In this document: positions 11,401 to 23,098 of the stretch, one piece after another
How the letters are laid out: the number at the start of each line of letters is the position of its first letter
Position numbering within the stretch: the stretch's first letter is position 1
NCBI GenBank assembly: GCA_963921425.1
Contig: OY992833.1
Location: 30,986,698 to 31,050,697 of the forward strand
Origin: Dryas octopetala
Taxonomy: Eukaryota > Streptophyta > Magnoliopsida > Rosales > Rosaceae
Length of the DNA stretch: 64,000 bases
Reading direction: 5' to 3'
Program-made: the position numbers and the translations under genes
Notes under the pieces: model-generated
Told to the model about the DNA's origin: nothing
The model's database searches: none
The model's input: only the letters and a program-made list of their open reading frames with translations

Positions 11401-14400
11401 ATAATGAGCAACTTCAGAAAGGAAAGCAAATAGATGAATGGTGGAGGCAAGCAATCAAAGGTACATTCCTTTCCGTAAGTATTAAAAATTGACTACTGCT
11501 GGCGATGAAATCAAGAATTAATGCAATTAAATGTCGTAAGTACTATTTGTTGGGTCTATCAATGGTCTGTATAGTCATGTATTGTTGCATATGGGACATT
11601 TCTCCAACATTTACCAAACCCTTGTTTATTAGTTTCTCCTCCCCCCAACACACACACTCTGGATCATGATGCTTTTGGACTAGTAACTGAATTGGGCAAT
11701 ATTAAGTGAGTAATAATTCTTATTTTTTTTCTTTTTTCTCAGTTTCCAAATTTCTTGTGGTCTCATAAGGTGTTGGATTTGGATGCACAAACTCACTATT
11801 CCAAGCTTATTGGGAAAGGATGTGCCATATGCTGATCAATATTTTTTGGAAGGCATGTTCAAAGCCTTTGAACCTTTTACACATTGTTGTGAAGTGCTAT
11901 GATATTGGAAATCTAGGGTGGAATAACTTTTCAGGCATAATAGATTCCCAGCAGAACCTATAAGACCTATAAATTATCTGATGTTATAAGCCTCACATTT
12001 TCATTTCTAATGTTGATCATCACTAATAAATCGTAATAAACCTATTAATTCTGTTATATGGATGAAGTACGTTCAATTGTTAGATTGGCATGGTTCATCA
12101 TCATCTTCCTTTCATGTCAATCATTTGGCAGAATATTAATCTGAAAATGACCACGGCTGGCCTCTGCCCCCAAAATATGGCTATTCCACTCATTCATTTG
12201 TGCTCTGGAATTGATACTTGATGATGTGTGAACATGTTGTAATGCATGCTTTTAATAGTAATTATCTGAGGAAGGCCTCTGAGGCATTTTCTTGGAGAAC
12301 TAACTGGGTGTACTTAATTTTACTGATATGGTTATGAAGCATTGAAGCATAACTGTAATCATTCTGACCTGCTAAATTGTTTGTGTATCGAAGAATGTTT
12401 TGCCTGTAAATCTTGTGAACATGTATCTGTTGGTTTCTATTTCAGGGGATCGAATGATGGATTATATGAATATGGATGATAGGTCAATTGGGATGTTTTG
12501 GGTTGTTTCTTACACCATGGCACAGCCAGCTTGTGAAACTGTGATCAATTGGTTATCCTCTGCTGGAGTTACAGAATCCTTACCGGGAACAACCCTACAG
12601 TCTAATGAGAGGTTAATGGTTATGCGAGAAGTAAGTCCATTGCCGATGTCATTGTTATCTGGCTTTTCAATGAACCTATGTTTAAAGCTGGCGTATCAAA
12701 TGGAAGAATCATTATTTTGTGGGCAGGTACTCTTTTTTATTTTCTCGCTTAAATTTCCATTTGGGGCTTGGGAATAGACCTATATCAGGAAAGATAAAAA
12801 TGCTAAAACTAGCCGGCATGGGCATGCCACACATAGCCTATGCACATGGGCTAGGCCATCTCGTGCCATATGGTGATTTTGAAAATGGTTAATGATATTT
12901 ACTGGTCATTGAAAACTTCTTTTTTTGTTTATTGATGTATGGGCCTGCCATAAAGTGGCCAGAGGCCCACAGGCTGTAAGATCTTGGATTAACATACACT
13001 TAGCATAATGAAGGGAGAAAGGACAACTAAAGGAAAGTTTCCTATGGTTTAAGTATGCAGATAAAAGTAGTAATGCAGTAATACTTAATTTAAGGAAAAA
13101 GGTGACTTGACTGTTTTTTTTTTTGGGTAAATTTGGGAAGGGGGGAAGCCCCGAAAAAGAACAATCCAAACTCAAATACAAACATCTCTCGTTTTTTCAA
13201 TATATCAACTGACCTATTATTTAATATTCTGAACTGTCTTTTGACTTATACGCTTATATTTCAAATGCAGGTTGTACCTAGTATTGCAATGGCTGAAACA
13301 TATACTAGGTTACTGCTCATTGCACCTCATTCATTATTTCGTTCCCATTTCAGCGTAATTCTCAATTTGCACCTCTGCTTAAAGTCCATTTTTCTTGTCC
13401 CTTTCTAAAATAATACTGATGTAACCTTTCTATTTTCATCAACTTATAATATGATAATCTTTTGATACCTCAGCATTTGGCACAAAGGAATCCGTCTGTA
13501 TTGAGCAAGCCGGGCGTAACTCTTTTGGTGCTTGAAATTTTGAACTATCGTTTGCTTCCACTTTACAGGTGATTGTTTATGTAATCCATATTGTGAAATC
13601 ACACTAATTTCAAGTCAATTATAGTTCATAATGATATGGGATGACTATCATGGCTTCAGATGCTGTAAGTATTTTGCATTTCTTGTATATGCAATATGAT
13701 GCCACTGCAAGTTAAATTTATTATAGGTACCAAGGAAAAACCAAAGCCTTGATGTATGATGTTACAAAAATAGTTTCTGCTCTAAAAGCAAAACGTGGAG
13801 ACCATCGTGTATTTAGATTGGCTGAGAACTTGTGTATGAATCTTATTCTGTCACTAAGAGATTTTTTCTTGGTGAAAAGGGAAGGGAAGGTATATACTGC
13901 GTTTTCCAAACTGCAACCCTTTTTCTGTTTAATTTTTGCAACTGAAATAAAAAGAATTATATGTGTTGTTACTCTTTGGCAGGGCCCAACTGAATTCACA
14001 GAAACCTTGAATCGAATAACTGTGATCACTCTTGCTATCATCATTAAAACACGAGGAATTGCTGATGCTGAACATCTGCCTTATCTTCAAACCATGTTAG
14101 AGCAGATATTAGCAACTAGTGAACATACATGGTCAGAGAAAACACTTCGCTATTTCCCTTCACTTCTTCGTGATGCCTTGATTCCACGGATAGATAAAAG
14201 GGGACTGGCAATTCAAGCATGGCAGCAGGTTCATTGTTTCGGTTGTTTTATTGGTTTTTGGTTGTGTTTGTTTTTTGGGTGATAAATCTATGGATTATTG
14301 TTTGATAGATACGAATATGCCCCCTCCGTCTTTTCTGATTGCTTGATCATTCAATCATAATGTTGAAAAACCCACTCCTTTTTGCAGGCGGAAACCACTG

Positions 14401-16153
14401 TGATTAACCAATGCACCCAGCTTCTGTCACCGTCAGCTGATCCTACTTATGTTATGACCTATATCAGTCATAGTTTTCCTCAACACCGAAAATATCTATG
14501 TGCTGGTGCGTGGATCCTGATGCAAGGGCACCCAGAAAACATTAACAGTGTAAACTTGGTATAAATTTCCTGTATCATGAATGACACTATGATTAGTACT
14601 TATCCATTACTGTTAGAACTTTTAATTCTTTGCAGGCTTTTTTTGTCTTGCCTAAGAAACTGTTGCTTATTTGTAGTGTTTCCTTGTTCTATTTAATGGG
14701 TTTCAGGCACGTGTCTTGAGAGAGGTTTCCCCTGATGAAGTGACATCTAATATTTACACAATGGTGGATGTGCTGCTTCATCACATTCAGTTTGAACTTC
14801 AGCACGGCCATTCCTTGCAGGTTTATAAATTGTTCCTGGGTTTTCTTTCAAAATATGTACTGCAATGCTTACTAAGTTGTCTTTAAGGTCATTTCATCAA
14901 GTTTTTCTTTTACAGGACCTTCTATTAAAAACATGTGCAAACCTAGCATTTTATATATGGACCCATGAGTTGCTTCCTTTGGATATTTTGCTTCTGGCAC
15001 TTATTGATCGTGATGATGATCCCCATGCTTTGCGTATTGTGGTACGAACTTTCAACTTTATCTTTATTCTGAATTGCTAATGAAATAATAATGTTCCATG
15101 TACATATACAACTGCAATCTTTGATCTCATTCAAATCTCTGTTTTAGTTAGCTCATTTACTGTAATGGTTGTCGTCGTATCTTTATAATTATTTGTGCCT
15201 TAAAGTGTTGGTGTGAATTCTTTATTCCAGCATCATGCATTTTTAATGCCGGTGACCTACCTTGGATTAAGCTTAGGCTTATAGTTGCAATCTTTGTTTG
15301 TCTGGGTGTCTACTTTCTCCATTATCGACAGCCTTGATTTCCTTTTCATAGGAGTTTATATGTTGAACTTGCTTATTATTTTTCTCTTGTTCCTTTCTTC
15401 CTTGCTTATTATCAACAGCCTCTTAGTGGTGTTATGTTGTATGGTTTTATGTTCATGAATTACTTACCTTTTAGCAACTCTTATTTATCAATTAGATTAA
15501 AGATAACTAGGATTAATGTTAGAATTCCACTCTATCTGGTCTTGAAATTAATCTGGAAATGTACTATGGTCCTATTTATGTTTGTCTTGATGTGGTAATG
15601 ATGTGACTAATATATGCCACAGATTAGTCTACTTGATAGGCAAGAACTTCAACAAAGAGTGAAACTATATTGTATGAATCGTGGCCCTCCTGAACACTGG
15701 CTTTACTCTGGAATCTTCAAGCGAGTTGAATTGCAGAAGGCCCTCGGGAATCATCTCTCTTGGAAGGACAGGTGGCATCTGTTAAATAATAACTTGTTTG
15801 GATTGGAACTGTATAATACGGTTTCTATGCTGAGATGAATACCTTGCAAAACACGATCTTTTTTGTTAATGCATATTCACTGACACAGTCTTTTATGTTA
15901 TGCAGGTATCCCACATTCTTCGATGATACCGCAGCTCGTTTGCTTCCAGTCATTCCATTAATAATTTATAGACTAATTGAAAATGATGCCACAGATTCAG
16001 CCGACAGAGTTCTGGCCATGTATTCTCCATTTCTTGTTTATCACCCTTTAAGATTTACATTTGTTCGTGACATACTTGCTTATTTCTATGGCCATCTTCC
16101 TGGAAAGCTTATTGTTCGAATATTGAATGTACTTGATATCAGCAAGGTAAAAG

Positions 16154-16188
<35 letters not shown>

Positions 16189-17965
16189 TTTTTCTTTCAG
16201 TGATCAGTACTTTTCCTCCAATTAGTGTATTAACTCTAAGTTTGTTTCAGATCCCATTTTCTGAATCATTCCCGCAGCACGTTAATTCACCGAATACTGT
16301 CATGTGCCCACCTCCGGATTACTTTGCAACTCTCTTACTGGGACTAGTGAATAATGTTATACCTCCATTGCATAACAACTCAAAATCTGGATCAGCAACT
16401 GATGCTTTAAATAATTCAATGCGTGCCCCACCTAACAAGACTCCAGCAACGTCTCAGTCTGGGCAAACAAATATTTCGGATGGCCAAAAAGCATTCTATC
16501 AAATTCAGGATCCAGGCACATATACTCAGCTGGTTCTTGAAACAGCAGTCATTGAATTACTCTCTCTTCCTGTATCTGCATCCCAGATTGTATCATCCCT
16601 GGTTCAAATTGTCATCAACATACAACCAACATTAATTCAATCCAGCAATGGCCTGCACGGAACTCCAAATGGTGTTGGGCAAGGCTCGGTTTTACCAACA
16701 TCGCCTTCAGGCGGAAGCACAGATTCCTTAGGCACAAGCAGATCACCTGCTTCAGTTTCAGGAATAAATGCATCTAACTTTGTTTCTCGAAGTGGTTATA
16801 CTTGCCAGCAATTGTCTTGCTTATTGATCCAAGCCTGTGGTCTTCTACTGGCTCAGCTCCCTCCTGATTTTCATGGACAACTCTATATAGAGGCATCACG
16901 TATAATAAAAGAAACATGGTGGCTCACTGATGGCAAAAGGTCACTTGGGGAACTAGACTCTGCTGTTGGTTACGCTTTGTTGGATCCAACATGGGCTGCT
17001 CAAGACAATACCTCAACAGCCATTGGTATGCTATAATATGCAGTGGTTATTTACTCCTTTTGTGTTATCCATTTCTAACTGTAACTCTATTCTTGTTGTT
17101 CCAGGTAATATTGTTGCCCTGCTTCATTCTTTTTTCAGTAACCTCCCACAGGAATGGCTAGAAGGGACCCATCTTATCATCAAGCATCTCAGGCCAGTGA
17201 CATCAGTTGCAATGCTGAGAATAGCATTCCGCATAATGGGTCCATTGCTCCCAAAACTCGCCAATGCTCACACCCTCTTCAGTAAGGTACATAAATTCAC
17301 TGATCGGCAACTGTTATTCAAGTTTCATCTAGGGTTTCACTCATTTCCAACGTTCATTTGAATGTCATTCAAGGTAAAATGTACTACAGAACCCAATGCC
17401 ACACTTGATTTTGTTTTGTTTTTGTTGATCAAATAAATCAATTATATTAATCAAATGGGGCCAAAAAATATGCGATATAAGTGTAGCAGACTATTGCAAT
17501 GAAGAAAGTTTCAGTCTTTTTTGTTTAATCATTTTCATAACTTGTTTCAGACACTATCATCGATTTTAAATATGATGGTGGATGTCTTCGGAAAGACTGC
17601 ACAGCCATCAACTCCCATTGAACCATTAGAAATAGCAGATCTTATTGACTTCTTGTAAGTACTGCTTCTTTATCCTCAAAGCAAATTTTCCGTATGTGGA
17701 CTGATATATCATTTGTTCGGTGCCTGATGATAGCTAACTATGCATAACCCATGTGTTTCTCAGCCATCATGTGGTCCATTATGAAGGGCAGGGAGGGCCT
17801 GTGCAGGCAAACAGCAAGCCTAGACCAGAGGTTTTGGCTCTGTTTGGAAGAGCTGCAGAAAGTCTACGTCCAGACATACAGCATCTTCTTTCCCACTTAA
17901 AAACCGACACAAACTCTTCCATTTATGCTGCTACTCATCCTAAGTTGGTCCAGAATGCATCATAA
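8450..17965 (+). CDS. MED23: Mediator of RNA polymerase II transcription subunit 23
   Basis: Twenty-one in-frame GT-AG exons give 1603 residues, close to the plant family length: 8450-8551, 8636-8679, 8830-8929, 9090-10061, 10308-10542, 10758-10975, 11253-11460, 12446-12726, 13271-13354, 13474-13568, 13727-13889, 13983-14228, 14388-14558, 14707-14820, 14916-15041, 15623-15771, 15906-16146, 16251-17025, 17105-17286, 17551-17654 and 17764-17965. Recognisable segments include YQFHPARAAI at the N-terminus, then VVQCSNHAPRAEFLLFALRS, MFWVVSYTMAQPACETVINW, ALIDRDDDPHALRIV, and YTCQQLSCLLIQACGLLLAQ near the C-terminus. MED23 is a tail-module subunit linking activators to the polymerase; it is large, alpha-helical and nuclear. 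Low-complexity Ser/Pro stretches in exons 4 and 18 are normal linkers. Exon 2 is only 44 nt. Intron 17 starts with a (CT)n tract about 10 nt after the donor. The exon 5 acceptor is placed from the reading frame. Confidence 0.96.
16156..16187. repeat. (CT)n tract at the start of MED23 intron 17
   Basis: About 15 CT units lie immediately downstream of the 5' splice site at 16147. The intron is only 104 nt long, so the tract makes up about a third of it. Confidence 0.9.
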
Positions 17966-19482
17966 AAGTTAATCTGAAACAGAGCGGTGGATAGCCCTGC
18001 ACTTTACGATGATTAAGAGCCGTCGAGGACTTTCTACAAGCATGTAAAACTGTGTATACGCACAATGTTAAGCTAACACATTAACTTAAGTGGAATTTAA
18101 GAGGGCTCATCTTTATTTCCAGCTGTATGTATTATCAGAGACAGGGAAGAAGAGGGGAAGAGAAAGCAAGTAACAATAGAAATACATATCATGAGTATTT
18201 TTGTAGGATTCTTTCTATTCTTTTTTTGTTTTTGCCAGTGGATTCCTTGTATTATTTTGGGTATTTTGATCTGAATGGGATAGTGTCAGCTTAATTGGCA
18301 AAGTTTCTTATGCCATTCTAAAGATCGCACGTCTTTATTTTGGCAAAGATATCCACCATCACTAGAATTGAGGAATTTATTGGTAAACAGAATTGCTAAT
18401 ATTAGAAAACTGTCTTCGCTACAAAACCGTAGGTGACGAGAAGCCATACCTACACGTCACGTCCCTGCCAAAGAATGCCTTCGCTGATTGGTTAAATGCT
18501 TTGACTAAGTTGCACGTCGGGTTCACAAAAGCGGACCCGCTGGTCCCACCCAAGCTCAACGAAAAAAACTGTCGTTCTAAACATTACTGATGGTGAAAGA
18601 TGATCTAACAGGCCAACCCAACCAATTAGTTCATAACCTGGTCTTTCTCCTCCATTTTTAATTTCCATGTTTCCTCTACTATTTTAGTGCCAGTAAATAA
18701 CTAAATAAACCCAGACTGAGAGATGAGATTAATGCTTTGAGAAGAAAAACAATAACAAAGACCAAGTCAACTAGTGGGAGTGGGACAAACCAAGGCAAGA
18801 CAGAGGTTGTATTTGTATGATCACATCCCACATCCATACAAATCCTGGAAAGAAGAATCCTCATCTCCTCCTGTACTATGGTGCCGATGATTTTAGATCA
18901 TCTTTCATGTCTACCATAATGCACCCCACAGTTTTAATTTGAAAATCTTGACATTTTTTTCTTGGCGGTGCTTGGTAACCACCGTGTCTTCGTAACGATG
19001 TTTTGAGAAAAGAAAATTAGCGCAGAACAAATAGAAGAATTCAAGTTAGTGTTGGGAAGAATTCAAACAGAAAAAGAGGACTGCCGTCAGAAGTAGATAT
19101 AGTCAGTTGGCAAAGTTTGAGTGGTGAAAGCAACTAAACATAGGGAATATGATGCCAAAAGTTCCCAATAACATATGGATGAAACAGAAACATCAGTTTT
19201 GGACGGGTATAGACGGTTATTATTTTCAAACTGAGCAAAGTAATAAGAGATAAATATTACACAAAGTTACTCAATGTCATAGAGTCAGAAAAAGCCGGAA
19301 AGGATCCGACTACCATTCAATATAATAGGGGAGCATAGGGGAATAAATCCCTACAACATGAGAAGGAACTTAGTTAAGACTTGAAATCTAAAACAGTCAG
19401 GGTAACAGTTATTTTGAGGAACAATGTGCTTTACATATTTCACTTACTACATAAATTTGCAACAACCCCTTCAAATTTAGCA
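17966..19482. other. Convergent spacer between MED23 and the JAZ gene
   Basis: No supported gene. The ends hold the 3' UTRs of two convergent genes. A 65-codon frame at 18393-18590 has no recognisable similarity. Confidence 0.55.
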
Positions 19483-22400
19483 TCAAACATCATTGTTGTT
19501 CTCCTTGCTTGCAGAGAAATTCACTCCATTGGATTCCGGGGTGCTGCACTCTGGAGATTTCTTGCTGAAGTTGTAGGGTGCAGAATTCATTACCCTGCAC
19601 AGAGCCACAGACGAAGAAAGACCTCAAGATATTTTAAGCTGCTGAATTTATTTCTGACTGAAGTTCCAATCATATATATCATTTCCTCAGTTGCACTGAT
19701 TATAAAAGTATGTATGCTAGTCTATTTTGAAGTTATAAGTTGGGGCAGCTGTTTAGCTGTTCCTAAAAATATAGTAACATTTAGCACAAAACAATCCAAA
19801 ATCCTAATCAATATTCACCTTCAACAAACCAAACTTTTAATTGTAAACCAACACCATTCATGAAATAACCTGAGAAAAAACAGCAGAGACTAGCAACCAT
19901 AGGTTCTAACTTACATATACAAAAGGCCCTCTTCTTACTACGATATACAGCACAATAGTGTACTTGGAATCAATAAAAACTCACCTCTCCTTGCGCTTCT
20001 CCAAAAAACGAGCCAAGGATGCTTTGCGGGCTTGTGGAACAGCTGCATAGAAAAGCATATGCAAGTTTAAATGGTAAATGTTTGTCCGATAAAGAAAAAA
20101 ATGGCAAATTTTGTGATCACAACTGTATTTAATACTCATACTACCAATGGTCAGACAAATATACAAAACTTTGAAATTAAGATTATGGTGCATACTGAAA
20201 ATAGAAACCTCTGATATGTTATCTAAGGAATAACTCAAAAAATGTTCACCATATTACAATGTTCAGCAATATTTGAACTTCACCAAAAATTCAAGCATGG
20301 TGGCAGAAGAAAGGTCATGTAATTTGGAGTTTCACAAATCAGAGATTTTGTTGAGAAAAAAAATATTAGAAACCACCCTCCAAAAACAGAGAATCATACC
20401 AGAAGGAATTATAGTAGATGCAGCAACAGATCCAACTGCAGTTGCTATTTTTAAAGGCTCCATTATGCTTTCAGAAGTGATTGGACGTGCCATCAGTTCA
20501 TCAGTGCTTGTGGACCCACTTACTGACCGGGCACCAATATGTGAAGAAACAGATAAGGGGCTAGAAAGAGCAGACTGTGGGGCATTTGTAAGCTGATTCA
20601 CAGGAACACCATCTTCTGCAGCCAACTTTGCACTAGGTGCTTGAGTTTTTGGGTGCGCAGCATTAGCAGAGATGGAAGGACCATTGCCAGCCAAAAGCAT
20701 CATAGCCTGAGCCTAAAACAACTTTTGAGTTCACCTATAACCCAATAGAAGGTTGACAACCAGAAAAACCTATGTCTTTATGCACACTTCATGCACATGT
20801 GTGTGTGAAGAGAGAGGGGAGGTAGGGAGGGTACCTTCTCAGGGGAGATATCATCATAGACATTCACAGTACCAGCATAAAAGATTGTCAATTGAGACGG
20901 AGGACCAGAGGTCTTGACATTGTTCCTACAGAAGACATTTTAATGAACACTCAAGGATACACTTATGTTTGTGACATGATCATTCAAGATTCCAAGCATA
21001 AAATAAAAATTTACCATGGTTCAGTGATCCCAGCAATGGACCCTGCACTCTGAAGAATTGGATGTGGAGTTGTAACAGGAATTCCTCCAAGTAATTGTTG
21101 CTTGATGGTAGAAGCAGCAAAATTCTGACCAGTAGTAGCAAAATGATTCTTCAAGTAATGGTTGCCCAAAGGAACAGAAATTGCTTGATCGGAAACTGAA
21201 ATCATCTTCACATCATAAGGACGTTGCACAGAATGCACATCATGTTGCATAGGATAAGCTGTCAGGGAAAAATGAGTGCCACCTTGCCTATCGTGATTGA
21301 AGTACTTCTAGATGATAAAAACCAGAAACCAATGAGAGAGGGCAACAACAATAGCAAGTAATACTTAACGATCCTATATCTTCCTGATACATCAATCATT
21401 TACGGGGGTGTTTCAACAACCATAGACATTATTGACAAATCCAAATTTTTTCGGGCATAGAAACTTATGCCAAATATCTTTCTTCATATTTGAGCAGACA
21501 CATCACCAATGGCAGTCTTAGATATTCAAACAAGCAATTTCTTGATATATTTCAATCCTCATGCCACAAAATAAAATCAATCCTTATACTACATTAAACA
21601 AAATCAATCTAGATGTCAAATATGCAGAAGAAAAGAGCATCAACACTATCTACTTCCAACAATCTCTGGTCGCAAACAAATTAAGTTAAAGTAGGGGATA
21701 AAATATACCTGAGTTTCACATGTGGTTCGTTTCTGACAAGGGTCAAATGCATCTACATTTGAGATAGGCATGAATCCAGAAGAAAACAAGGACTCAGATA
21801 CCATCTTTTTAGTCTTATCATCTTGAGCAGCTTTGAAAGACATCAAATGAGGTATTGTAGAGACCTTCTTTGAGAAAGGCCAATGTGCACCTGCACCTCT
21901 AGTAAACCCTGTAAATTGCAACACAGAGACCAACAAAAATCAGTTAAAAACTTAAAAAGCCAAAACTATATATCTTTTGTCCCCCCACCCCCGTATTTTC
22001 TTCTAGTTACAGGAACTTCTGAAGTCCCGGTTTAAAATCAACAGAAGATGGCATAACTTTACAGAATTAGAGCGGAACACCCAAGGCACAAATTTAAATA
22101 AATTTCTTAAATCATTTGTGGGTATTACTAGGTTGCTTGCTATGTAAACAGCTTGTTACGCCCAAACAAATACTAAGAATAAATTGGTAGGAGATCATAA
22201 ATTACTGTGGGAAATTTGTAAATACCATCCGGCAATCGCATCTTAAAGATGAAATTATACACTGATACACATATTTTTTTATTTTTTTGTTAAGAGGAGG
22301 GAGGCTTTACAGCCCAGACAACCCAAAACTAACCATAAACAACTCTAGACCTATACAGGCCTTTACAATCCTCCTCATATAAACTAGCCACTGATACACA

Positions 22401-22815
22401 TATTGATAACTAACAAACATAGGAAAACTCTAACAAACAACTACCATTTAGTGTGCTGGAGTAACAACTGGATTTACTCCGAATTATCCAAGGAAAAGAC
22501 TTCTGAATCATAAAAAGCACTTTCTAGGAAAATTTAAAATGAACCTAGCAAACCATTAGTCACTTTTCCTATCTTAATCTACTGCCATGCAAAACAAAGT
22601 TGCTTAACTACAACAAAATTAAAAAATTACAGATAATTCAAAGACCAAAAACAAAAAGATTCCACATTTAAGAAATTGAGCCCGCAAAAATTGCTGTAGC
22701 TAAAAGAAGTGGATGAGAAATTCATACCTGAGTCTTTGCATCCATCATTGTTAATCTCCTCCTTCACCACAACCAATGACTCTCTTGAGCTCAAACCCAA
22801 GAAATTTCTCTCCAT
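19483..22815 (-). CDS. TIFY6B: JAZ/TIFY jasmonate-signalling repressor, JAZ3/TIFY6B type
   Basis: Seven minus-strand exons join in frame to 382 residues: 22815-22728, 21908-21709, 21307-21015, 20925-20835, 20706-20400, 20042-19985 and 19594-19483. The N-terminus MERNFLGLSSRESLVVVKEE is typical of JAZ3/TIFY6B. The ZIM domain carries TIFYAG at about 207-212 (for NINJA binding and dimerisation), followed by YDDISPEKAQAMMLLAG. The Jas motif is at about 328-353 (VPQARKASLARFLEKRKERV then NSAPYNF) and binds COI1-jasmonate and MYC factors. The last intron splits Jas right after KRKER. Reading into that intron gives a stop at once (AGG TGA), so retention yields a protein lacking the end of Jas. Two perfect CACGTG boxes lie 218-283 nt upstream of the ATG. 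Intron 1 contains a retroposon remnant. Confidence 0.95.
22276..22388 (-). mobile_element. 5'-truncated LINE/SINE-type retroposon remnant in JAZ intron 1
   Basis: A 113-bp insert is flanked by perfect 16-bp direct repeats CACTGATACACATATT (22260-22275 and 22389-22404). Read on the minus strand it ends in an A-rich tail (AACAAAAAAATAAAA). This is the signature of target-primed reverse transcription. It is too short to assign to a LINE or SINE family. Confidence 0.8.
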
Positions 22816-23032
22816 CTCAGCCCACAACACTAAACAAACAAACCCACCTGAAATCCAATCCAACAAACCCTTCAACCAAACCTGAAAGAGAAATAAAGAA
22901 CAAGCTTCCAACTACAGCAAACAAAAAACAAAATCAGCAGAGAGAGAGAGAGGTCTTCTACAGAGAATCGAGAATTATAAATAGATCCTGACCGTTTAAG
23001 TTTAAAAAATGGTGCGTGAGTTACCGATATAC

Positions 23033-23038
23033 CACGTG
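23033..23038. promoter_or_regulatory. G-box CACGTG upstream of JAZ gene
   Basis: A perfect palindromic CACGTG lies about 220 nt upstream of the JAZ start codon. G-boxes in JAZ promoters are bound by MYC2-type bHLH factors, which drives jasmonate-induced negative feedback. Function here is inferred from position only. Confidence 0.6.
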
Positions 23039-23092
23039 CGCGTAAACGGACGTTGTACCAGATTGGTTCCCACCTGTACTGCAAAAAGCACA

Positions 23093-23098
23093 CACGTG
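23093..23098. promoter_or_regulatory. Second G-box CACGTG upstream of JAZ gene
   Basis: A second perfect CACGTG lies 60 nt from the first. Paired G-boxes close to the transcription start support MYC-type regulation more strongly than a single chance hexamer would. Confidence 0.6.

Noticed and set aside
13112..13200. Poly(T)-headed segment in MED23 intron 8 as a possible LINE insertion
   Set aside because: Its look is similar to the insertion at 22276, but I could find no flanking target duplication.
18393..18590. 65-codon frame in the MED23-JAZ spacer
   Set aside because: Short, no recognisable domain, and lies in a convergent 3' region.
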